Part shown: positions 1-9,555 of the stretch, piece after piece
Layout of the letters: each line of letters begins with the position of its first letter
How positions within the stretch are numbered: the first letter of the stretch is position 1
NCBI GenBank assembly: GCA_944989445.1
Contig: CALYLW010000282.1
Coordinates: 62,001 to 126,000, forward strand
Source: Ampullaceana balthica
Taxonomy: Eukaryota > Mollusca > Gastropoda > Lymnaeidae
DNA length: 64,000 nt
Reading direction: 5' to 3'
Notes under the pieces: model-generated
The model's input: only the letters and a program-made list of their open reading frames with translations
Told to the model about the DNA's origin: nothing
Databases searched by the model: none
Position numbers and translations under genes: made by a program

Positions 1-344
1 GTTATTCGTTAAAAATGTTACTCCTATCCAATTAAAGTACATACATGCAATGTGTAAATAATTTTGAATTCGTCTATTTTATGGAAAATTATTAAGATTT
101 ATGGCAAGAACATGAAAATATTCAAATTTCTCCATTAATACACATCAAACTAGCATACATAATTTCGAAAAAAGACATACTTTAAAATTTCAAGCGTCTT
201 GGAAAAATTGACATCTGAATAAGTAACTAGTAAAACGAGATAGATGCTTGAATATTATTAAGTTCAATGCAATCTTTTTCTTTTCTAGTTTATCTCAATT
301 TATGGGAATCAGTCTTTTAAAAAAATTAATGCAAACCCATTTCA

Positions 345-960
345 TGTTTCCATTAGAAAATTCTCGGGCTTGGTAGACCTGGTGGCGCCCACCCCTCTCC
401 AGGTCAGCGGAGGACTTGTTTAGCGTTAGTCATTAATCAACATTTTTAAATTCCTTATATTAACTTCGAAATCTTCTCTCTCTTTCTGTCTGTCGTCATC
501 TCTTCGTACGTCGGGTGGAAAAACAAAAGTAAAAAATGACCCACTTCCCGTGATGCCATCGAGCTGAAATTCGGCACATAGACTCGTGTCATCCAACAAT
601 GCATCGTATCAAAATTTCAGATCGATTGAACGTACTGTAATTAAATTAATGCATTTTTAGTTTATCTATATAAAACTGTATGTAGCAGTTGCTATTGTTT
701 ACATTTTACGGGTCACTTGACTTCACGCCAGCCATCGATGACCACATCTCGTGGGCATTTAACCAGGGAGAATTCACTCAGTTTCAGGCTGTAAATGTTT
801 GTCGCGTTGGAACATAATCAATACTTTAAGCTCTGTCTCATATATAAGGGATTTATAGTCAAAAACGTTGTTTTTACGGGGTTATTTTATTATAGTGGCT
901 TTAACGTGGGATCGATCCCACGAGACTAGCGCACTATTGACTTCGCTATCCAGCCGCCGA
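345..960 (-). mobile_element. tRNA-Met-like SINE, split by an insertion of about 430 bp
   Basis: The minus strand begins with ggcggctggatagcgaagtc, an A-box-like start, and a B-box-like ggatcgatccc; then an unrelated stretch of about 430 bp (457-880); then aagtcctccgctgacctgg and the SINE 3' region. Same family as 10396-10604 and 35765-35880, which lack the insertion. Confidence 0.65.
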
Positions 961-1706
961 TGGTTTAGGGCCCCCAAATTTAGTATATTTTATAATAAAG
1001 GTGGTCAAATGTTTGCATGAATCCCTGAAATATCATAAATTAAATAAATTAATAAAATCTTATCTATTAATCTGATCGCTATTCTGACCCGATAGTCTTA
1101 GTAATTGAAAAACCTGATTTGATAGGCTCAATAAGAGAAAATATTTTATATATTTTTAAAATTTACATTTCGTCAAGCCATCCTGGTCTTGTGGAAGTGT
1201 GTAGGCTTGCGGTGCAAGCGATGTCAGGATCGATTCCCAGCGGGAATGGGGGATATTTTTTGTTTCATTTGTCTTTGTTTTTAAATTGTCTTTTTACACT
1301 CAATTTTAGGATACCGCCAAACAGTTATTTCTTCGTGTTTTAAATTATTTTTTTAAAAAATGAATTATCTTTTTGGTTGGGAAGCCGATCCCGTAGTACA
1401 GACAAAGCATGAGCAAGGAACTAATGGACTATTTAGTTACAAGTTACAGTCTTAATTAGCTCCTAGCAATCATTTTATTTTAAGGGACGCTGGCTGGATA
1501 GGGCCCCAGTTTGAGTTGCAGCCAGGGGCCCTGTGCAGTGTTGAGCCGCCCCAGGCTGAGTATGCGAAAAGGATTGCGCGGGGTCCAGTTAGGGTAGGGA
1601 TAAGGTATTAATAAGGATAATAAGGGAAAATTAATATAATTGGGGCCCATGAAAGCGAGGGGCCTACTGCGGCCGAACATGTTGCAGTGGCCTAAGACCA
1701 GCCCTG
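955..1706. mobile_element. GGGCCC-rich interspersed element, related to 12722-13317
   Basis: Shares ordered blocks, in inverse orientation, with 12722-13317: GGGCCCCCAAA near one end, a block around attctgacccgatagtctta, a tRNA-like block (1171-1245) and the block gtagtacagacaaagcatga. The right end (CCAGCCCTG at 1706) matches the MITE at 40097. The left boundary is uncertain because it joins a SINE at about 960. Confidence 0.65.
1171..1245 (+). mobile_element. tRNA-derived SINE head
   Basis: Contains an A-box-like tggtcttgtggaagtgt and a B-box-like ggatcgattcc with tRNA spacing (about 35 nt). No acceptor stem pairs, so it is a SINE promoter, not a tRNA gene. Confidence 0.65.
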
Positions 1707-1770
1707 GCTGTACCTACAATACAAGAAGAGGCATTATGTTAGGAAAAACGGGGAAAAGGGCCCCCTTGAT

Positions 1771-2037
1771 CTATTGAAATATATTCAACAGTATAGATTG
1801 GAAAATTCTGTACCCAACATTATAATTTTGCTAAGAATTATTTCAACAATTGCTATCAGTGTATCTAGTTGTGAAAGGAGCTTCTCCTAACAGAAGTCGA
1901 TAAACAATTATATTCGTTCCACAATGAGTGATTTAAGACTACAAAACCTTGCAATATTGTCCATAGAACAAGATATTACAAATAATTTAACTTTTGATAG
2001 CATAATACACGATTTTTCTAATATGAAAGTTAGGTAA
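1771..2037 (+). pseudogene. hAT transposase C-terminal (dimerisation) domain relic
   Basis: Read from 1771 this gives LLKYIQQYRLENSVPNIIIL, then a segment ending SVSSCERSFS, one in-frame TAA stop, then QKSINNYIRSTMSDLRLQNL, continuing AILSIEQD, to a terminal stop at 2035-2037. The pattern of a Pro-Asn followed by a hydrophobic run, an ERSFS motif, an R-S-T-M and then a 'L..L(A/S)' helix is the hallmark of the hAT C-terminal domain used by the transposase for multimerisation. The catalytic core is not seen upstream, where a different interspersed repeat (955-1706) lies. The internal stop shows it is dead. Confidence 0.85.
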
Positions 2038-2404
2038 GAAAAATGTATACACATGTTTACATATCAATGTATACAAATTCTTTGTTTATTAAAAAATCAA
2101 ATATTTATAAATAAAAATAAAAGCATATTAATTGGTAATGTTTTTTGGTTGTAAAATTGGAATATGTTTTGTCCCATTAGCCTGCGACCCCAATAACTTT
2201 CTTTTGGCCTTTGAAAAAAGTATCTTGTATTTTCATAAATGTATATTTATAGGTATATAATCTTATGCGGCCTCTTTTATTACTGCTTACATAAATAGGG
2301 CATGCAATGTAAAAAATGTTACCCATCTTTACTTTGTTTCAATTACAATTATTTATTATTTATTCATGTTTATTAATTCACAAAAACCATCATATGATTG
2401 ACTT
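2038..2404. other. AT-rich sequence, no gene seen
   Basis: Probably the 3' flank of the hAT transposase relic. No open frame or repeat unit was recognised. Confidence 0.5.
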
Positions 2405-2758
2405 AAATAAATGACGTCACGCGATGTTGGCTGATTTTTCACCCCCTCGTCACACGTGGTCACAAAAACTTAGACCCCTTCTTCAATATGACGTCACACA
2501 CACACACACACAAGCCGTATTTTCTATTTCAAAACGAGTCTATTTCAAATCAATTTTTTGTCATTTAAATATGTTTAAGGCTGCACTCTAATATTGTAAC
2601 ATGCGTGAAGCAATGTAAAACGTCATTAAATAAAGTGTCGGTCGGTAATCATATATTTAAGTGGAACTTTTATTTAAAGTTTCGAGCTTTGGTGTGATAT
2701 CAAATGTGTGACTCACTTCTCCTCGCCCAGGTGCGTGACGTCATTTAAGGACGGCCCC
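2405..2758. mobile_element. Decayed copy of the GGGGCCGTCC MITE family
   Basis: Left end lacks the GGGGCCGTCC but keeps ataaatgacgtcacgc; right end tgacgtcatttaaggacggc plus ccc. The interior shares ggctgcactctaatattgta and the CCCCC/GTCACA blocks with the copy at 44427. Confidence 0.75.
2500..2512 (+). repeat. (CA)n microsatellite
   Basis: A short CA run inside the decayed MITE at 2405-2758. Confidence 0.9.
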
Positions 2759-2949
2759 TAAAATTGGAGACCGCCCCGGGTGGTAAAAGTTCTAGCTACG
2801 CCACTGCGTGGGGCTATGGACCAGAGTCGGAACAAGAGCAAATTTTGCTTGTTTCTCCACCATTGTATTAGCCACATTAAACATATATTGACTCTCAATT
2901 ATACGCAAAAAGTTAGACAAAGTATTTAATCGTAGTCAATTATCAATCT

Positions 2950-3138
2950 CTATGATCTATTGAATTCTATTGTTACAACCAGATGAACTGTATGACATTT
3001 TGAATTACACAGGAACTTGGTACTGTTACATTTGCAGCCATTTGTTGAGCACTTGGTGGTGTAATTGCATCGAGAGACTCTTGACCGCTGGTCAGTGATT
3101 GGGAAGACGTAACGGTTCTTCTTTACCCACTGTGTCAA
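2950..3138 (-). pseudogene. Cysteine-rich tail of the integrase relic
   Basis: The minus strand reads RVSRCNYTTKCSTNGCKCNS followed by TKFLCNSKCHT. Regular C-x5-C-x4-C-x-C-x6-C-x3-C-H spacing is characteristic of the cysteine-rich extreme C-terminus of KRBA2-like integrase proteins. It lies in the right order after the pieces at 5588-5765, 3764-3976 and 3305-3664. Three copies of a 46-bp repeat (3179-3300) separate it from the previous piece. Confidence 0.6.
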
Positions 3139-3178
3139 TGTGAGCAGTTACTCGTGCAGAATGGAAAACTCACTTTTG

Positions 3179-3300
3179 AAATACATTTGTCTGAGAACAC
3201 CATGTTGGCGTCCTATAGATTGTAGAATACATTTGTCTGAGAACACCATGTTGGCGTCCTATAGCTTGTAGAATACATTTGTTTGAGAACACCATTTTCT
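3179..3300 (+). repeat. 46-bp minisatellite, 3 copies
   Basis: Unit atacatttgtctgagaacac + catgttggcgtcc starting at 3181, 3227 and 3273. Lies between two integrase relic pieces. Confidence 0.93.
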
Positions 3301-3304
3301 GTTT

Positions 3305-3664
3305 CTATCGTGTAGAAAGCGCCTTCGATGTTCTTGACAACAGAAAGAACGCTTCTTGAATCATCGCGACCTTGTCAACATCTGGTCTACGAATGCCTAC
3401 ACTATCTCCAACTTTCACCGCGACCTTGTCAACATCCGGTCTACGAATGCCTACAATATCTCCAACTTTCACCGCGACCTTGTCAACATCCGGTCTAAGA
3501 ATGCCTACAATATCTCCAACTTTCACCGCGACCTTGTCAACATCCGGTCTACGAATGCCTACAATATCTCCAACTTTCACCGCGACCTTGTCAACATCCG
3601 GTCTACGAATGCCTACACTATCTCCAACTTTCGCTGGAATTTTGCATCTGATATTTTTTAGCAT
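3305..3664 (-). pseudogene. Integrase C-terminal motif amplified five times
   Basis: The minus-strand frame reads MLKNIRCKIPAKVGDSVGIR, continues RPDVDKVAVK, and then repeats the 18-residue unit KVGD(I/S)VGI(R/L)RPDVDKVAV five times before a unique tail (MIQEAFFLLSRTSKALSTR). A 'KVGDxVxIxxPDVD' motif is the usual start of the integrase C-terminal beta-barrel in KRBA2-like elements. The DNA basis is a 54-bp tandem repeat at about 3371-3640. The frame is open throughout because 54 is a multiple of 3, so openness is not evidence of function. Confidence 0.65.
3371..3640 (-). repeat. 54-bp minisatellite, 5 copies, derived from integrase codons
   Basis: Plus-strand unit cgcgaccttgtcaacatccg + gtctacgaatgcctac. 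On the minus strand each unit is 18 codons of the KVGDxVGIRRPDVDKV motif. Confidence 0.95.
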
Positions 3665-3763
3665 CTTGGCACGTTGAGTTAGTAAACCAGCATGAACTGC
3701 TGACCACTTGTTCCCGCTTTCTTGTTTGTCATGTCATAGTCTGCAAGTATTGTTTACTCAGCG

Positions 3764-3976
3764 TCATTCGTCTGATTCAGTTTCAGTACTGATCCCACAC
3801 ATTGTGTGGGCATCGTAGTCACATGATCCACACGAAAAGGTTGAACAACACTCACAAACTACACAGAATCTTTGCGCATTGTTATTGTCTGGCAATTGGT
3901 CTGGACTTTCCAATGGCCTCGTCAGCATGTTGCTTTGAGGAAGGAAGTCGCTACACTTATTTATTTTATCTTTCAT
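3764..3976 (-). pseudogene. Zinc-binding segment of the same integrase relic
   Basis: A 70-residue open stretch on the minus strand containing QRFCVVCECCSTFSCGSCDY followed by DAHTMCGISTETESDE. The Cys/His spacing is C-x2-C-x7-C-x2-C-x4-H-x2-C, a zinc-binding arrangement found between the catalytic core and the C-terminal region of KRBA2-like integrases. It lies downstream of the SPYEA fragment, separated by the 31-bp array, which supports one disrupted element. No start codon is expected for this piece. Confidence 0.6.
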
Positions 3977-4031
3977 TTCTTGGTAGAGGTACTCAACATC
4001 TTCGTCTGTAACTATAAGTTATTGACAACCT

Positions 4032-5608
4032 CTCTTGATGTGTTCAGTCCCACCTCTGGGCTGACTTGATGTGTTCAGTCCCACCTCTGGGCTGACTTGA
4101 TGTGTTCAGTCCCACCTCTGGGCTGACTTGATGTGTTCAGTCCCACCTCTGGGCTGACTTGATGTGTTCAGTCCCACCTCTGGGCTGACTTGATGGGTTC
4201 AGTCCCACCTCTGGGCTGACTTGATGTGTTCAGTCCCACCTCTGGGCTGACTTGATGTGTTCAGTCCCACCTCTGGGCTGACTTGATGTGTTCAGTCCCA
4301 CCTCTGGGCTGACTTGATGTGTGCAGTCCCACCTCTGTACAGCTTTGATGTGTTAAGTCCCACCTCTGGGCAGACTTGATGTGTTCAGTCCCACCTCTGG
4401 GAAGACTTGATGTGTTCAGTCCCACCTCTGGGCTGACTTGATGTGTTCAGTCCCACCTCTGGGAAGACTTGATGTGTTCAGTCCCACCTCTGGGAAGACT
4501 TGATGTGTTCAGTCCCACCTCTGGGAAGACTTGATGTGTTCAGTCCCACCTCTGGGAAGACTTGATGTGTTCAGTCCCACCTCTGGGAAGACTTGATGTG
4601 TTCAGTCCCACCTCTGAGCAGATTTGATGTCTTCAGTCCCACCTCTGTACAGTTTTGATGTGTTCAGTCCCACCTCTGGGAATACTTGATGTTTCAGTGC
4701 CACCTCTGTACAGATTTGATGTGTTCAGTCCCACCTCTGTGAAGACTTGATGTTTCAGTCCCACCTCTGTATAGACTTGATGTTTCAGTCCCACCTCTGT
4801 ATAGATTTGATGTGTTCAGTCCCACCTCTGTATAGATTTGATGTGTTCAGTCCCACCTCTGTACAGATTTGATGTGTGCAGTCCCACCTCTGTACAGCTT
4901 TGATGTGTTCAGTCCCACCTCTGGGCAGACTTGATGTGTTCAGTCCCACCTCTGGGCTGACTTGATGTGTTCAGTCCCACCTCTGGGCTGACTTGATGTG
5001 TTCAGTCCCACCTCTGGGCTGACTTGATGTGTGCAGTCCCACCTCTGTACAGCTTTGATGTGTTAAGTCCCACCTCTGGGCAGACTTGATGTGTTCAGTC
5101 CCACCTCTGGGCTGACTTGATGTGTTCAGTCCCACCTCTGGGAAGACTTGATGTGTTCAGTCCCACCTCTGGGAAGACTTGATGTGTTCAGTCCCACCTC
5201 TGGGAAGACTTGATGTGTTCAGTCCCACCTCTGGGAAGACTTGATGTGTTCAGTCCCACCTCTGAGCAGATTTGATGTCTTCAGTCCCACCTCTGTACAG
5301 TTTTGATGTGTTCAGTCCCACCTCTGGGAATACTTGATGTTTCAGTGCCACCTCTGTACAGATTTGATGTGTTCAGTCCCACCTCTGTGAAGACTTGATG
5401 TTTCAGTCCCACCTCTGTATAGACTTGATGTTTCAGTCCCACCTCTGTATAGATTTGATGTGTTCAGTCCCACCTCTGTATAGATTTGATGTGTTCAGTC
5501 CCACCTCTGTACAGATTTGATGTGTGCAGTCCCACCTCTGTACAGCTTTGATGTGTTCAGTCCCACCTCTGGGCAGACTTGATGTGTTCAGTCCCACCTG
5601 TGTACAGT
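4032..5608 (+). repeat. 31-bp minisatellite, about 51 copies, with higher-order structure
   Basis: Unit ttgatgtgttcagtcccacc + tctgggctgac with 28-bp variants. Ordered variant blocks recur about 650-710 bp apart (for example gagcagatttgatgtc at 4616 and 5264; gtgcagtccc at 4321 and 5031), so a multi-unit block was duplicated. Confidence 0.96.
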
Positions 5609-5765
5609 TTTGATGGGTTCATTCATAACGTTTGCTTTGCACCCAAGCACGGCCTCATATGGCGACTGCTGTAGTCCATGATGAAAAGAATAGGTTTTCG
5701 TGAACTGTTTTGCATTAGCACATCGAATATCGGTCAGAGTTGGCCCGGCACTTCGAGAAGTAGTC
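5588..5765 (-). pseudogene. Gypsy-type integrase core fragment
   Basis: The minus strand encodes IWLTTSRSAGPTLTDIRCAN followed by a stretch with HHGLQQSPYEAVLGCKANV and then NEPIKTVHRW. The 'Y/H-H-x-G-x-x-x-S-P-Y-E-A' motif is typical of the end of the Ty3/Gypsy integrase catalytic core, and the KRBA2-like animal integrases have it. The fragment runs directly into the 31-bp array (4032-5608), whose unit is a copy of the codons around NEPIKTVHRW. Upstream on the strand the coding sequence has been replaced by a 59-bp array. Confidence 0.75.
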
Positions 5766-5783
5766 AGCCAAATTAGAATATCA

Positions 5784-6035
5784 ATGACAATTTTGAGGAC
5801 ATATGAAATTGAGCACACACCTCGACCAAAGTAGCATATACATTGACAATTTTGAGGACATAGGATATTGGACACACACCTCGGCCAAAGTAGCATATAC
5901 ATTGACAATTTTGAGGACATAGGATATTGGACACACACCTCGGCCAAAGTAGCATATACATTGACAATTTTGAGGACATAGGATATTGGACACACACCTC
6001 GACCAAAGTAGCATATACATTGACAATTTTGAGGA
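5784..6035 (-). repeat. 59-bp minisatellite, about 4 copies
   Basis: Unit attgacaattttgaggacat + aggatattggacacac. Lies in the integrase relic just upstream of the SPYEA fragment. Confidence 0.94.
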
Positions 6036-6039
6036 CGTT

Positions 6040-6680
6040 GGCCACATGCCTCGGCTGAGTTCGAAAAGCCCAGTCGATTCGAGAAATGGATGAATAACGG
6101 GATTTGACCGTAACAAATTTATACATAATAATAATCAAATAGCATTGAGTCGGTCTCAAAGAACATCAATATTACTATTCAACCTTCTCCTAGAGTTGAC
6201 TTAATGTAAGATGAATTCTCAGCCTATGGTCTTTCCAGAAGCTCTTCACAGCCCTACAGAAACCCATTGATGTTAAGTTTGTTTTGAACATGACATAAGA
6301 TCTGAGAGTTAGAGCAATACTTTTCCCATTACGTGACCAACTCAACAATACAGTTGACAAAAATGGCCATGAGTGGACTTTGTTGTATCAGTAGCTGGTC
6401 ATTCGTGGTCTTATTTATAGAACTGCTGTTCAGATTCTCTCAACAAATACGGGAAGAAAACAAAGACTGTAGACAAATAAATATGTTTATTTGATTGAAT
6501 TCAACGATCATTTAAGTAATAGGAGACCTCATTCACTCGATATGTAGCTTAGAATGGCATGGGATCCTGCAAGAAGTCTTTATTGTAAGCACACAGCATC
6601 ATAACTTTACATCACAGATATTCAATTATGATTTTAAGTTTTACTTTCAAATGGTTGTACAATAGGTACATGATACCTAC
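6040..6680. other. No gene seen
   Basis: The first 80 bp (minus strand PVIHPFLESTGLFELSRG) may be more of the integrase relic. The rest is unremarkable AT-rich sequence. Confidence 0.45.
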
Positions 6681-6683
6681 CTT

Positions 6684-6818
6684 ACACACCCACATCTTTG
6701 TCACACACCCGCATACACATCTTTGTCACACACCCGCATACACATCTTTGTCACACACCCACATACACATCTTTGTAACACACACCCACATACACATCTT
6801 TGTAACACACACCACATT
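6684..6818 (+). repeat. 25-28-bp minisatellite, about 5 copies
   Basis: Unit cacccgcatacacatctttg + tcaca with small length variants. Confidence 0.92.
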
Positions 6819-6912
6819 AAGATTATCTTATTAAATGCTATGAAAGTTTCTGATACTTGTATAATACAAAGGGGAATCTTGGCCACACATTGGCTTTGGT
6901 GGAAAACAAACT

Positions 6913-7812
6913 TGAGTGAATACAGGCTGTTGTCTGGTGGAATATGTGAATACAGGCTGTTGTCTGGTGGAGTATGTGAATACAGGCTGTTGTGTAGAGG
7001 AATATGTGAATACAGGCTGTTGTGTAGAGGAATATGTGAATACAGGCTGTTGTCTGGTGGAATATGTGAATACAGGCTGTTGTCTGGTGGAATATGTGAA
7101 TACAGGCTGTTGTCTGGTGGAATATGTGAATAAAGGCTGTTGTCTGGTGGAATATGTGAATACAGGCTGTTGTGTAGAGGAATATGTGAATACAGGCTGT
7201 TGTCTGGTGGAATATGTAAATACAGGCTGTTGTCTGGTGGAATATGTGAATACAGGCTGTTGTCTGGTGGAGTATGTGAATACAGGCTGTTGTGTAGAGG
7301 AATATGTGAATACAGGCTGTTGTCTGGTGGAATATGTGAATACAGGCTGTTGTCTGGTGGAATATGTGAATACAGGCTGTTGTCTGGTGGAATATGTGAA
7401 TACAGGCTGTTGTCTGGTGGAGTATGTGAATACAGGCTGTTGTCTGGTGGAATATGTGAATACAGGCTGTTGTCTGGTGGAGTATGTGAATACAGGCTGT
7501 TGTCTGGTGGAATATGTGAATACAGGCTGTTGTCTGGTGGAGTATGTGAATACAGGCTGTTGTGTAGAGGAATATGTGAATACAGGCTGTTGTCTGGTGG
7601 AATATGTGAATACAGGCTGTTGTGTAGAGGAATATGTGAATACAGGCTGTTGTGTAGAGGAATATGTGAATACAGGCTGTTGTCTGGTGGAATATGTGAA
7701 TACAGGCTGTTGTCTGGTGGAATATGTGAATACAGGCTGTTGTCTGGTGGAATATGTGAATACAGGCTGTTGTCTGGTGGAGTATGTGAATACAGGATGT
7801 TGTCTGGAGTAA
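6913..7812 (+). repeat. 30-bp minisatellite, 30 copies
   Basis: Unit gaatacaggctgttgtctgg + tggaatatgt, with a tgtgtagagg variant interspersed. Because 30 is a multiple of 3, two plus frames stay open across the array (NTGCCLVEYV and YRLLSGGICE repeats); this is not evidence for a protein. Confidence 0.97.
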
Positions 7813-8654
7813 TATGTTTAGAAAGAGTTTAATTGAATATGAATGGCAACTGAGGTTGTTGTTTAGACTTTGTTTTTATTTGTCTTTACAAATATGTTAA
7901 CATAGACTATTTGCCAATGGAACTGTCTGAAGGATAAATTGATTGTGGGTTGTTCTGTTTTAATAAAATACAACACAATATCTAACTAACACTGACACTA
8001 GCACTGACACTAGCACTGACACTAGCACTGACACTAGCATCTCTTTTCTTGCAACATCATAATTCATGTGCCCCGACATTCTACAAAATACAAGTCATGG
8101 CATTGTGGCATTCTCATAGATGTCAACATATGAACAGTTCAAGTGGACAATGAAGACAAACACCCTTCTTATTATCACATCTCCCTAACATTACCGATCT
8201 AGTGAATTAAAAAATCACCTCAGAATTTAATTATAAACAGTGTTATGCAATGGCAGTGGTCATTTTACTGAGCTCAGGTCAGAACAAGTCTCCTAATAAG
8301 CGGACTTGATATTTGATAATAGCGTTGCACATCTCTTGTAACCATGTCTAATTACTAATAGTTCTAACGCTATGAAACATTGCCTTAAGCTGATATGATG
8401 AGTGGCCAACAAGTCATAAACATTGGAGCTGGATATCTAATCAATAGTTCCTATACATACAGAATACGTTGATTTATCTAAATACGTTGGAAGATATTCT
8501 GTATGGATGCAATGTCACTTAATGAAGATGCCAATAAAAAGAAAGTTATAATTAATAAAAAGCTAAGAAAGATCGTTTAAAAATAAGTTTGATGATTTTG
8601 TGTGTTTCTATTTCTACCTTCTCAGGTTCTTATCGCATGATAAGTGACATGGAC
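7813..8654. other. No gene seen
   Basis: AT-rich, apart from the 12-bp repeat at 7985-8040. No exon-like stretch was recognised. Confidence 0.5.
7985..8040 (+). repeat. 12-bp minisatellite, about 4.5 copies
   Basis: Unit actgacactagc. Confidence 0.92.
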
Positions 8655-9150
8655 AGTTGGATCCAATGATAGACACGTCTATACATATGGACATTTGGTC
8701 TATACACATGGACAGTTGGTCTATACACATGGACAGTTGGATCCAATCATAGAAATGTCTAATACACATTGACAGTTGTATCCAATCATAGACACGTCTA
8801 TACACATGGACAGTTGGATCCAATCATAGACACGTCTATACACATGGACAGTTGGATCCAATGATAGACACGTCTATACACATGGACAGTTGGATCCAAT
8901 GATAGACACGTCTATACACATGGACAGTTGGATCCAATGATAGACACGTCTATACACATGGACAGTTGGATCCAATGATAGACACGTCTATACACATGGA
9001 CAGTTGGTCTTTACACATGGACAGTTGGATCCAATGATAGACACGTCTATACACATGGACAGTTGGTCTTTACACATGTACAGTTGGATCCAATGATAGA
9101 AATGTCTAATACACATTGACAGTTGGATCCAATGATAGACACGTCTAATA
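8655..9150 (+). repeat. 38-bp minisatellite, about 13 copies
   Basis: Unit gatagacacgtctatacaca + tggacagttggatccaat, with shorter units lacking the ggatccaatgatagacac part. Confidence 0.95.
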
Positions 9151-9383
9151 CAGGCAGTTAAGATTAAACTTTTTGATACATACATTAGTAAGAGTTATTT
9201 TTTAAAAAGTTATAATTTTGATATCTGCTTCCAGAATTGACCTCAACAAATTGGCCAGTGTGTTGTTAGGACAACTAAACAATCGTTGAGCTTGGGAAAT
9301 GTGAAGTGAATGTTGATAAGGATTGGTGTCTGTGTGTGTGTATGCGTGTCTGTGTCATGATTAATAAGTTTGTGGGTTGCTGA

Positions 9384-9555
9384 TGGGGCAACACTTGACA
9401 AATGTGGGACAACACTTGACAAATGTGGGACAACACTTGACAAATGTGGGACAACACTTGACACATGTGGGACAACACTTGACACATGTGGGACAACACT
9501 TGACAAATGTGGGACAACACTTGACAAATGTGGGACAACACTTGACAAATATTAC
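9384..9555 (+). repeat. 21-bp minisatellite, about 8 copies
   Basis: Unit gggacaacacttgacaaatg + t, with a cacatgt variant in two units. Confidence 0.96.

Noticed and set aside
5588..6159. Three overlapping minus-strand frames of 111-135 codons (VLKIVNVYATLAEVC type)
   Set aside because: Most of each is the 59-bp array. Only the end with SPYEAVLG is coding-derived, and it is annotated as an integrase relic.
6916..7832. 298-codon NTGCCLVEYV and 230-codon YRLLSGGICE repeat proteins
   Set aside because: They are two frames of one 30-bp array, with no exon context or composition change between frames.
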